Below, in pieces: positions 49,414 to 60,409 of a DNA stretch of 64,000 nucleotides. The notes under the pieces are model-generated. The model worked only from the letters and a program-made list of their open reading frames with translations, was not told where the DNA came from and made no database searches. The position numbers and the translations under genes are program-made. The DNA is from Loripinus fragilis. Lineage: Eukaryota > Mollusca > Bivalvia > Lucinida > Lucinidae. Within the stretch, counting starts at the first letter, position 1, and every line of letters starts with the position of its first letter. The DNA lies in assembly GCA_964019695.1 (NCBI GenBank), contig OZ026531.1, positions 9,495,701 through 9,559,700 of the forward strand, in the 5' to 3' direction.

Positions 49414-50542
49414 TACTTAAGGAATAAAGAAACGCAACAGACAAAAACATAATTTTTGCGTGTTTAAATGACGGTTTGGTGAAATCTCTTTTGAAAATAT
49501 CTTATTGAGTATTTATAGCATGTAATAAAATACCAAAACGTCACATTAACGCTACATTTAACGCTACAAGATGAAAACATAAAATGTGACGTTAACGTCA
49601 GAATAAAGATCAAGAAACCCCGTCTTTTCCATGTTTGGTTATTTTGCGTCGACTTGACTATGTGCAAATCAAACAAAGGTCCAAACATATTCGTAATGCA
49701 GTCAAATTTTGCGTCAAAACACGCTACTTGAATGGCAAGATACACAATGGTAGTGAATAAACGATAAACGTCACTTTGAGCCGTCGGGTTTGGGTCGCTT
49801 GGGAAAATACGGGATAAGATAAACCTAGAGACGTCAGAACAAGCTTTCATGGGAAAACTGTCTTTTCAGATACCGCAGAAATACGCTGGTAAGGTGTTTA
49901 TATTGACGTTAGCCAAACAAAACACCACATAATGCAAAAGAAAACATCTGATGACATGCCGAGAGTGAACACCAAACCTGTTAACTGTAACCTAAACTTT
50001 GTTACTGGACCTTTTTATCATTAGAAAAACACATAAACATCATGGAAACCTTTAAAACGAAGGATATCAAATTTTGACGTCAGAATTGAGGTTTTTTGAC
50101 GTCTGAAGATCTCAAGTCATAATACTTGAACAAACCATCCTTGTAATGAAAAAAATCCGAAGCAGGAAAGAAAGTTTACGCGTTTCATGCAGTATTCAGA
50201 GTTGACGTTAATGACGTTAAGCCGTTTAAGTATCCTACAGAATCGTCGCCATTTGATCATTTCTTTGATCCGCAATCTATGCCAAGACTTTTTAAAACAA
50301 TAAACCGATGGGTGATTCAAACTTTGATTTTAGTGACCCTGTTTCAGCAGTTTGCTATGGGGGTCAGGCTGGTTACGCGCATATCAAAATGATTACGTAA
50401 TCGATAGTTGGGTTAAACCTGCTGTAATTTGACGGACACATACTGCTCCTATGGATAAATATCATTTGCACTGAAAACTTGCATCATATTGTATGCTTAC
50501 GATGACTCGAAGTTTTTGTTGCGTTTCTTTATTCCTTAAGTA
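49414..50542. mobile_element. 1.1-kb Tc1-like non-autonomous element
   Basis: Inverted ends TACTTAAGGAATAAAGAAAC / GTTTCTTTATTCCTTAAGTA, continued by GCAACA, flanked by TA on both sides. It shares the AAAGAAACGC core of its ends with the 46070-48094 element. The interior has a 128-codon open stretch (49464-49850, minus) that I do not recognise and many ACGTCA/GACGTT motifs. No transposase was seen. Confidence 0.7.
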
Positions 50543-51285
50543 TAGTTAGGTATATAATTATAACAAAGTTATGGCCCTTGACTCATGTTAGAATTTCGTT
50601 AATCTTTGATCCTGCCTTTAGATGTTAAAATGGAACAATTGCTCCCATCTTAATATAAGAGGACGCATGCAATGCTAGGCAAAGCTTTTTTCATTATTTA
50701 AACCTACGCATGCGCGGACCTTTTCTAGTATATTCTATGATTATGTTTTTTGAAAATACTATTTATTGCTGAAATATCTGTCTATTGCTCATAAGTACAT
50801 GGAATAAGCTGCATGTGTTCCTCCAAAACCTAAATATTGTCACTCTATTTGTTCCCAGGGGTTATTCTAATCCCCAACATTAAAAAAAATGTCACTGAAT
50901 TTGTCGTTAAATATAGCAGAAGCCACTGCTGTTTGAGGGTCATTTTACATAATTGTGTGAAGAGTGTCACATACAGTAGAGTCTGATCTTTCGGTTGCAC
51001 AATGTGCACTTTTTGTGCACTTTATGTGCACCATATAAGCATAAAAATGGTCGTAAATTCGTGTAGAGCACACCATTTTGCACAGGCTGTAACATTAATT
51101 AAGGTCTCCACTGCATGCAAAATGTGTATATATGAACAGTATTGAACACCAACAATTATTAACATTTACTGGTTTGGCATTTTCTCCTAATGAAGCAATA
51201 TCACAGCTCCACCCTGCCAAACTTACCTCAGCGCATGCTGGGTAAGTTTTCATGATTTTTTTGTAGTCTGCAGATATTTGAGCCA

Positions 51286-51504
51286 CGACATGTGATTTCC
51301 AAAAATGTTTGACAAGTGTAGACTTAGACGAGCCTATGCAGCCTCCTTTTAAGCTTAGAGGCTCCAAGTGGTGTTCAGACAGTAGCTAAACAGTCATAGA
51401 ATATTCAAGCAACTAGCAAAGGCTCTGATCAGAATGCGCGTATGCGCAGGCTGGTCTGAGCCTTTGCTGGTCGCACAAACCACATTGATGGAAATCTCAT
51501 GTCG
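51286..51504 (+). mobile_element. MITE family 1, copy 4
   Basis: Ends CGACATGTGATTTCC and GGAAATCTCATGTCG. The central hairpin keeps GCGCGTATGCGCAGGCTGG. It lies in the intron just beside host exon 4. Confidence 0.75.
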
Positions 51505-51703
51505 TTGCTAATTTCAATATTGCCTTTTTCAAAATCTTCTTTTTTGAATAACATCAAAGTGTCAAATATTTTGGATCCAGATCAGGACCGACATTCTGTC
51601 AGTCCTGATGTGGGTTCAAATTGTTTGAAAGGATCATTAGGAGACAACAAAATTCGCCGTTAATATGCGATTAGCTTAAACAATATTTTACACTTAACTT
51701 TAC

Positions 51704-51742
51704 CTTCAGAGCAACTGCAGTGGTTTTGTGTCCTGAACAGAT
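51704..51742 (-). CDS. Exon 4, 39-bp micro-exon
   Basis: Acceptor TTTCAG, donor GTAAAG, phase 1-1. It encodes LFRTQNHCSCSE, so two Cys in a C-x-C pattern end the Cys-rich segment before the linker. Phase 0 is also open, but its neighbours force phase 1. It lies 200 bp from a MITE copy (51286-51504). Confidence 0.45.
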
Positions 51743-52859
51743 CTGAAATGGTAATATAAAACCATGGAAGAAAATGTTATTTGCAAACTGTTTTGCTTTG
51801 ATAGATACTATAAGGCTTCTTCTTCCTGTATAGTGCATGGCCTTCTATGAAGCATCATGGTTCATATCGGCGGGGTAGCTGTGTTTCCAAATATGTTAAT
51901 TAGTCTTCCACTCGATGTCAGTCGTGATATAGACGGTTTGGTATTAATTTTTATTACTACCCAACCGTCTATATACGGAGTAATTGTCTATTTTTTTGCT
52001 ATGTGATGAGTCACTGAACTATTGACTAGGCCATATTTTCTCCTATTGACTTGCACTATAACATGACCTGGTTTCCCGCTTCCCTGTTAAAAACACACTG
52101 GCGCTTTTCGACATGCGCGACGCCGATGAGCGAACGGTTTGTTTATGAAAGGAGACGCTATCAACACTGGTGAAAATAATGTATGGACTGACAACTTTAA
52201 ACTTCAATACCTCCGTTGTTTATGGTCAAAAACATAAGGTGTGGGTACTCGTTTTTTGTTAGAACAAGCCGAACATTTTGAGACCGAAATTGAGCAGATT
52301 TGGTGAAATTTTCTGTTTTGAAACAAAACCGCATCGTCTATAGCAACTCCATTTAAGGAATGCTGTGACGTATTTAATCAAATGGGTTGGGTTATCTATA
52401 ATACTAAATAAACGAATTACCGCATAAACTGAAAAATCGAGGTCATTTTCATGCTTGATTTCTTTACTGTTACTTTAAGATATTGCTTTCATTGATAATC
52501 TCGGTTAGGATGAGTTTTCATTTAGCATAGATTTAGAGAATTTTGGAATTAAGTGTGTTTTCTAAAAGAACTGCGCCCTCTGGCGAATGTTTCTATATTT
52601 AGTGTATGTCACGTTCATGGTCACGCGTCACTATTTTTAGATCGATTGGGTTTCCAATACAAACTGAATGGAGATGACCGAAGCGTTCCGAATTTTTGTG
52701 TATATGTCATATGTATATGTGTATTATGCTGTGTCAAGTCGGCCATATTATAAACAACAATGGGGAAAACGCCGCCAAACTCGCCAAAGAAAAAAAGATA
52801 TGGCTGTAATTTTAAATAATCCCTTATCAAAACTGATTATTAGTCGCGGTAATCATCAC

Positions 52860-53110
52860 ACCTTTCTTCGACACGCGCTTAATAATCCTAAGTGTCAAGG
52901 TCGCTGCGCATAATGTACTGTTTACATCGATTGGCTTGGTCGTACCACTTATATCACGGTAGGCAATGACGCTATCAAATATTATTAGTAAAAGGCGCCT
53001 CGCTGAAGTTTTTCTGTGATTTTCTTGACGAGAAGAAATAAACATAACCGCATTTACAAGTATCAGCTTTTGTAAAAAGAAAATAAAAAAAAATCGTCGG
53101 TTCCGGGTCA
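52860..53110. repeat. Left copy of a duplicated block
   Basis: AATCCTAAGT, CACCTCGCTGAAG-like, ACAAGTATCAGCTTTTGTAA and GGGTCATTTCGGCCCAT in the same order as at 54815-55075. Each is followed by more GGTCATTTCGGCC phrases. Diverged about 15% by eye. Confidence 0.65.
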
Positions 53111-53321
53111 TTTCGGCCCATGGTCATTTCGGCCCAATAATCCCTTTTTGGTTCTTAGAAAAAAATAAATCTCACTCCTAAAAAATTTGGTAAAATTGGT
53201 CCGCGCGGTAAATGCGAGCAGAAAATAACCATTTTAAGGGCGTCGCGCGCAATCTCACTCTTTAAGATTTCAAAAAGTTGACAGGTATGCAAATAACGAA
53301 GTAAGAACTACACCAAAATCA

Positions 53322-53368
53322 CCACCTTAGAACGGTCAGGTGCAAGCTACTGGTGAGGGCTTGAGGTT
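53322..53368 (-). mobile_element. Short PLE tail remnant
   Basis: CACCTTAGAACGGTCAGG followed by AGTGAGGGCTTGAGG-like sequence corresponds to the minus strand of the tail around its palindrome, with the palindrome itself decayed. Confidence 0.4.
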
Positions 53369-53379
53369 GAATTTGTTTT

Positions 53380-53960
53380 TAGCTCACCTTAGCAGCATAT
53401 GTCAGCTTATAGGTAGGATGCCCATGGTCCGTTGTCGTCAACAATTTCAAACATCTTCTTCTCGGAAACCATTTGACCAATCAAAGACAAATTTTATGTG
53501 GAGCCTCTTTGGGTAGGGGGAACGAAAGTTTGTTTGTTGCATCTGGGTCACATGACCAAGATGGCCGCCACGCCCATATATGGTAAAAACCCTTCAAAAA
53601 TCTTCTTCCCCGGAACCGGTGAACCAATTTCCACGAAACTTGGTATGTAGCAGTGGTGACTCTGCCCATCATACTTTGTTCAAATGATGACCTACGGTTG
53701 ACCTTGACCAATTTTACAACAAGGTCAAATTTGTTAACTTAGGCTTTTCTACAGGAAAAAGTGAAAGCTGTTGATTTTTTCACAAATATTTCAGCCTCTG
53801 ACCTGAAACCAACTGAAATAATGAAGAATTGTGAGTATTGAAGGCCGAGGTCATTTCTTGACCTTGGCTAAAGGTCATTTACGTATATGAAAATTAAAAC
53901 TGGCTTTTCTCGGAAATTGATGGGCCAATCAAACCCAAATTTTATATGTTAGCTTTCAGG
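53380..53960. repeat. Dispersed repeat with TTGACCTTGACC phrases
   Basis: AATCTTCTTC(C/T)C(C/G)GAA...ACCAAT repeats at about 53453 and 53598, with GGTCAAGG-type phrases. Typical mollusc dispersed repeat by eye. No coding recognised. Confidence 0.4.
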
Positions 53961-54063
53961 TACAAGCAGGGTTCCAGTTTGAGGGCAAATCGGCGAAATA
54001 CTTCGCCCCAGACCGCTCCGTTTCGCCTATAATGGTCGTAAAAAGGGAAGTGTATTTCGGCAT

Positions 54064-54267
54064 ATGGAGGCGCGGTGGCTCAGTGGTAGAGCGTCGGACT
54101 CGGGACCTAGAGGCCCCGAGTTCGAACCCCACGACCGCTGTGTAGTGTCCTTGAGAAAGGCACTTTCACCTTCTCAAAGTACTAATAATACCCAGGAAGA
54201 AGTGGCTCCGTCTCAACATGACTGAAAAATTGTTTACCGGGACGTAAAACACCAATCAATCCAAACC
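54064..54267 (+). mobile_element. tRNA-derived SINE, full length
   Basis: GCGCGGTGGCTCAGTGG A box, GAGTTCGAACCCC B box (the best preserved of the set), and a GTCCTTGAGAAAGGCACTTT central domain. Perfect 10-bp duplication ATTTCGGCAT (54054-54063, 54268-54277). Its sequence differs clearly from the other four, so it belongs to a separate subfamily. Confidence 0.85.
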
Positions 54268-54814
54268 ATTTCGGCATCAGTGTTCCTTTTCAGGCCATTT
54301 TGGGGGGCGAAATTCGGCCCCACTCCCAAAGGCGAAACACCTCCTTTTTCCCAATTGGCACAGTAAAATTCCCAATCAGAAGTTGGAAGAAAAATAAGGA
54401 GAAAAAGTTTGTTTTTTAACCACGAAAAGTAACGACATTTCCAGGTTTGCCTTTGAAGAAGATAATTTGGTATACAAAAATTTCCTTAAATATTGTATTT
54501 CTTTGCATTTTGAGTGTGAAAACCACTCATTTATTGGTTTGGGCAGCTACCACTTAAAAAATTGCAGACTAATTTTTCCGACTTTGTCCCTATTTTTGGA
54601 CAGTACCAGTAACCAACACAACACTAAACTATAATAATCAGCAGACCTTAGTATAAACTTAAATTGACACTAGCTTTAAACAAGTACAGACTTTTTTTTT
54701 GGGGGGGGGGACTCACAAAACAGTAACAAAACAAACAGAACTTCTATAAAATAGTTAATTACTACCATTGATGGCAACTAGAGTTATGAAAGTTCAAGAC
54801 ACCTTTCTCTGACT

Positions 54815-55075
54815 CACGCTCAATAATCCTAAGTTTCAATGACGCTATCAATAAAATCTGTTTAAAAAAGTGCATTGTTCAGAAATAAGAACCTGGATTT
54901 GAGCGATTTTTGGCATTGTTTGGAGGAAAACAAATATAGTAAAAGTCACCTCGCTGAAGATTTTTAGTGATTTTCAAGATGAGAAGATATAAGCATAATC
55001 ATGTTTACAAGTATCAGCTTTTGTAAAAAAAATTAAAACTCGCCGGTTTCGGGTCATTTCGGCCCATACCTATTT
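54815..55075. repeat. Right copy of a duplicated block
   Basis: Second copy of the 52860-53110 block, about 1.95 kb away in direct orientation, with a ~60-bp insertion near 54860-54930. Confidence 0.65.
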
Positions 55076-55344
55076 GGGCCCATGGTCATTTCGGCGACTA
55101 GAATCGCCAATACAAGTTTCAGATTTCATAAAGCTGTGAAAAATTAACACACATGAAAGGGGGATACAAGTTTCAGCTTTTTTAAATGCAAAATAAAGGT
55201 AAATTGACAATCATGAAATATTTCCGCGCTTGCGTGGGCTCTTTTCTAGTAAAACAGATATTTCGTGCCTGTTTGTAGTATAGTCAAACTATTAACCCTC
55301 GATACCGTGGACGATCTGATATACTATTGCACTATTTGTACTAT

Positions 55345-55575
55345 TACTGACCGTTCCAAGGCGGTATCACTTTTGTGGATCATTTTTGTTATTTGTGTTT
55401 CATGTTTGCAATGCTGTCTTGTATGTTCCTTGCAGCCTTGTGGTCGACTACTGGGAAAGGGCTGACCACTTGGCTCTTTTTTGTGTGAGGTTTTCTTGTG
55501 TTTTTGTCACTTTCCCATATGGTGTCCTGGGTCCGGTGTGGTATTTAATTGTATCGATTCCTGATCAATGCTTTA
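55345..55575 (+). mobile_element. PLE 3' tail fragment
   Basis: From CTGACCGTTCCAAGGCGGTA to TCGATTCCTGATCAATGC. 5'-truncated at the palindrome. It adjoins host exon 3 in antisense. Confidence 0.75.
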
Positions 55576-55851
55576 TCCTTACTTTTAATATATATAATAA
55601 AAAATAAATTTCACATGAATCGTCTCCTATTGATGCTGATTATGCAAATGTGTTAAAAGATGTCTTATTTGCATGAAATAAAAAAAATACAGAATATGGA
55701 AGCAAATATATAGCGAATTATGAAAGGGCTGATTAAACTGTTTTGGTGTGCAGTTCTCACGCAAATCCAGATTAAGAAGTCAATTTCATAAACCGACTTC
55801 TCATAAGTTTTTTTAACATATCCATTCATTTCATTTCTCGCGCATACTAAC

Positions 55852-55929
55852 CTCCAAGATGCTCAACTAAAATTTGTTGACAGGATGAGTCACTTGTCTG
55901 TGCTTTTATGGAATTCAACTCGGACCACA
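55852..55929 (-). CDS. Exon 3
   Basis: 78-bp phase 1-1 exon with acceptor TTTACAG and donor GTTAGT. The other two frames contain stops. It encodes 25 residues beginning WSELNSIKAQ and including one Cys. Joined to exon 2 the split codon reads Met; joined to exon 4 it reads Asp. The residues look like an amphipathic helix in a Cys-rich extracellular module (inference). The exon lies 280 bp from a PLE 3' tail fragment (55345-55575). Confidence 0.5.
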
Positions 55930-56093
55930 CTGTAAAGTAAATAAGAAAATAAACCCCTCAATAATGGAACTATTAAATCAGTGGGAGTAATAGCATATAT
56001 AAACGTCTAGAACACTTTCAATTGGAGGGTTCTTTTTGCGTCCCTAAACCCTTTAAGCGCCAAGAAAAATGCATCTGAAAATGTAGTCTGGTG

Positions 56094-56243
56094 AAGTTGT
56101 CTGCTGCAAACAATTGTCTAACATTACTGACGAATTAAGTATAGAAGCAAACAGCATGGACCCAGTACAGACTGCTCCAGTCTGATCTGGGTCCACACTG
56201 TTTGCCATAGCGGCTTCTTAAACATTTCAGCAGACGACATTTG
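56094..56243. mobile_element. Hairpin MITE
   Basis: GTTGTCTGCTG and CAGCAGACGACA at the ends. Inner AAACAGCATGGACCCAG and CTGGGTCCACACTGTTT pair around a CTCCAGT loop. Confidence 0.6.
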
Positions 56244-56489
56244 TTGTGACTGGTGCATTAAGGGTGAAGACAGAGCAAAACTAGTAAAAAACATTCATTT
56301 GAACCTTCAAAAGGTTTTTGCTTGTTTGTTAAAGCCAGCTAAAATACCCCTTGCATACTTTTTACAAATGACCATAACTGACACTACTAGAACTTATTCT
56401 ATACATTGTCAGAACTCTCTGTGCATTCATTTTATAAGATTTAAAAAATATACATACAACACTTGATTGAATATCTTTCAAAACACATT

Positions 56490-57345
56490 TGCAAATAAAA
56501 TTGTAGCTCTGATGGAAAAAGTGGTCACCGCGACTTTGGCCTTGGACATATTAACGAGGCCCACAGAAGTGACACACGTTTTGTTATGGTGGACACTAAT
56601 TGTCCAATTTCATATGAAAATCTGGCAAATGATGTAGAAAATATACATCAGAAATGAATTCTCCATTTTACTTTGGCATGTGACATTGAACTTGGACATA
56701 ATAAGATATCATATTTGCGCCACATGGCATTATTATTGTGCCAAGTGATATGATAATAAGGGAGAGGCTGCATAAATCATGCATGGTAAATTGATTTTCA
56801 ATTTGACCCTGTCGTGTGACCATGACTGTGGACATAAGGCCAGCTTTCTTTAATTAGTTGATTTACAAACCCTTCTTACTCTAACTTTCAGAAAAGGAGA
56901 AAAAATTCTAAAATTATTTTGTTTATTTTATCCACCGCCTCTAAATATCTTTTGTTTAATTGAAAAAAATATATGCTCTGAAAATTACCAGTACACTGCT
57001 CATTTTCAGAGGCTTTTTTTTTCAGAAAACTTGTTATTTTCAGAGCTTTTTTTATCCCCCGGACCCTGAATCAAAAGAAAAAATTCCCGTAAATCAAATA
57101 ATAAACATAATTCTGCCCGTTGGCAAGATACATCAGCTTGTTATGGTGGACACGTACGCTGAGTGATTAAATAATTGGTCAAATGATGTAAAAGGTATGA
57201 TGCAGAATTTATTTTTCTTTACCTTGGATTATACTTTGACATTGGACATTTGATTATAAACGCTACATATCAGCTTGTCATGGTGTAAACTTGTGCCGAG
57301 TGGTCGAGTGATGTCCAAGGTTTGCATCGTTTGAACATAGCTGTG
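56490..57345. repeat. Loose tandem repeats in an intron
   Basis: Phrases such as TTATGGTGGACAC, TGACATTGAACTTGGAC and AAATGATGTA recur at about 300-bp intervals, diverged. No exon was found in this part of the intron between exons 2 and 3. Confidence 0.45.
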
Positions 57346-58454
57346 TCCCTGACCTTGACATACGGACTTGGATTTTGCTTGTATTAAAATATTTTGGCTC
57401 AGGGGAGCTAACAATACAAGAAGATTCTGATTTGTATACTTACTGGCGTGGTGGCTTCGACAACTTGGAGCAAGTATACTGCCGAAATGGTAATAAAATC
57501 TATTGTAAACACCTATTAGAACAAAAAAACAAATCATGTAAAAACTGTTGCATCGACTTAATAATCACATGTGAAAATCTAGCCCCAAAATTATAAAACT
57601 ATTTTCATACTCAACTCAATTGAGCTTGCAATTTCAACTGTTCATAAAACTAAAATGCTGCAAAAGAAAGAGAGGTCTTCAGGTAAAACTCTCAGGTCTT
57701 GTATTTATCCTACTTATAAATGGTAAAATGCCAACAAAAGTTTAATAACCTCTTGGCCTGTCTTTCGAGTTAGCCTTCAGGCAGGGGTCAGACTAAAAGA
57801 GCTAAGTACATTGGCTTGACTATTGCAAGTAGCAAGATGTTGTTTTATAGTTTCCAGTGAACGAATAACAAAAAGTTGATCAGACTACGTATGTTTTAAT
57901 ATGCAAGTTAAAAATATAGCACATTCTTGATAATTTGATATTACACCAACAAACGCTTAGTTAAGGGCCAATATATTACCGCTCACTTCTGAAGCTGCTA
58001 TATCACATTTATATTGCCTTTACACGCTTAAATCAACTGCCAGTTAAAAATTATGATAACGAATTTAATGTTTATCACATTTAATAGACCATAAAATAAA
58101 CCCTTTTTAAATATTTTTCAGTTGCAAATTATCATGGCAACAGTTTTCAGAAACACTTGGTAAGTTTTAATTACATACTTCTGCTGCTAAGCAACTAGCT
58201 ACCTTACTTAAATGGAACTTCTAGATATTTTGTTGTTTGCTTAACAATGGTTATATTTGTGATACTTGTTATGAACTATATTTTACTTGTATATATTAGA
58301 GGGAAAATCCCACTTATCTGGTTATTGGACGATCCTCGTTCACGAATTATTGCAAGAAATAATATAATGCATATGTTTGATACGTCTTCATTGTTTGAAG
58401 TACTGAATTTATTCATTAAAATTTGTGGTATGAGTTGACCCTCCATTGAAGTAA

Positions 58455-59760
58455 AATAAGAGGGCAAAGATCAGGAATCGATACAATCAAGTACGATACC
58501 TGAACCAGGATACCAATGGGAAAGTGACAAATTCACAATTATACATCACAAACGAGAGCCAAGAGGCCAGCCCTTTCCCAGCAGGTGACCACTAGGCATC
58601 AATAAACTTATGCACACAAACGGATAACAAACACAAGACAGAAATAACATGAATGATCCACAAAAGAAGTAACACCTTGGAAATAAAAAAAAAATACTGG
58701 AGGGCTTAAACCGTCTTTGCGGTGCCAACCTCACCCTTAGTTCAGATGTGGATCAAGATACATAAATGTTTAGTTTGCATGAAAGACCCCTAACTTATCA
58801 ATGCATCATCTCCTAGAACATATAAATCAAGATATAAAAAGGAGATAAAGCAAAAATAAGGACTCAACCGTAAATAAAACTGAATACCGATGTGAAAGAA
58901 ATCCAACAGGTAAATTCCAGTGTGCCTGACAACAGCCAAAACATCAGGCCTCTACCATCTCATCAATAGATAAGTTTTTAAGTCAGAACTGTCATAGGGT
59001 CTGAAGTCCGACCCACCGGCGTACAATTAAAGAGGAAAGCAAAGTTGCCAACCGTGATTGGGTTGACCACCAAGCATGCAGTCTGTTGCAATACATTAAT
59101 GTTATAGCCAATCTTTTTTTATAATGGGAAATTATTTAATGAACTGCGCTGAAGAAGTATTAGAACCAACAATCTTCTTCAATTAATACAACAAGTCTCC
59201 ATAGAATTCAGGTTCTGAAAGTCCTTGGCGCAAGAGAAATTTAAGTCCAACTTGGAATTTAGATAGCAAATCATAGTGTGTCCATAAAATTTAGAAACGG
59301 TTTTGCAAGTTTATGATACCAATAACCTTGTTTAAGAAGGTTCTGAGTTAACAATTTGTTGCAAGTGTTGAAGACAGCAACGTGGCTAGATGCTCTAGCT
59401 AAACGAATGAGTTGAGAGATGTAGACTCCATTGGATGTAAAACAAGGAACATCACCACCTTTTAAAAATGGAAAATTGACAACTTCCAATTCAAAGTCGT
59501 CATATTCATCATACATTTTGGTAGAAACAATATCATTAGAAAATGATAAATGCAAGTCGAATAACGCGGCTTCGGTTTCAGAGGAAGTAAGTTGGAGCTC
59601 TGAATGGTATATTTGACTTACCATATTGTCAAAATAAACATTATAAATGTTTAAAATATCGTCCAAATATCTGGATGTTGTGTTAAGAGCATCAATAATA
59701 TCAGTCTGCTTATCATCAGAAAGAGACATCATAAAGTTCCTCTCATTACAAAAGACAACC
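58455..59760 (-). mobile_element. PLE copy E: RT 3' half plus tail
   Basis: Minus-strand RT from just before the MMSLSDDK block, through YLDDILNIYN, to the C-terminal segment, followed by the full 3' tail (58455 to about 58985). The 59271-59732 stretch is open for 153 codons, so this copy is moderately young. It is truncated 5' at about 59760. It lies in the intron between exons 2 and 3 of the host gene, in sense with it. Confidence 0.8.
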
Positions 59761-60409
59761 AGGGGACTATCTATGCATATACAATTATACAGGAAATGTC
59801 TAAATAATCACAGCTGTCATTCTGTCAAAATATGTTTTTGCACCAAATTCCTTCATACACATGTTCAATCTCTACTTTGTGTAGGTAAAGTATTGATACA
59901 TTCATCTAAAATAGTAAGTGAGTATGATCAGGAAATACTACAATCACAAATTGCAGTCTAAAGTTGTTATAAGAATAATTGACTGACAGTATCTATGCAT
60001 ATACAAAGGCGATATTAGAGAACATTGGTCGTCATTTTGTCAAAAATATTGTTTTGTGTTTTGCACCAAGCTTCTTCATGCCTATCTTCAATATGTATAA
60101 ATTATGTGAGTAAAGTATTTAACTGCTCCAAAAATAGCTATGGTAGAATGTGTGTACACAATTATATGATAAGCATAAACTATTTAAATAACAAAGGGTA
60201 ATTTCTCCAATAAAATTGGCCCACAGCTGTTACTGTTTTTATATAAACTATCTGTCTTGTAGATATGATTATGTTTGCAAGGTCTGATGAAATTCTAGCG
60301 ATGACTCTTTAAGATTTTAAGGAAACAAAATGTTACCATTGGACGGACAGGTGCATTGACAACGTAAAAACAGTAATTCCTCCACAAAAACAGTTTGCGG
60401 GGGCATAAT

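Noticed and set aside
49464..49850. 128-codon open stretch on the minus strand as a gene
   Set aside because: It lies wholly inside a non-autonomous Tc1-like element, shows no recognisable domain and has no splice context. It could be a relic but cannot be supported.
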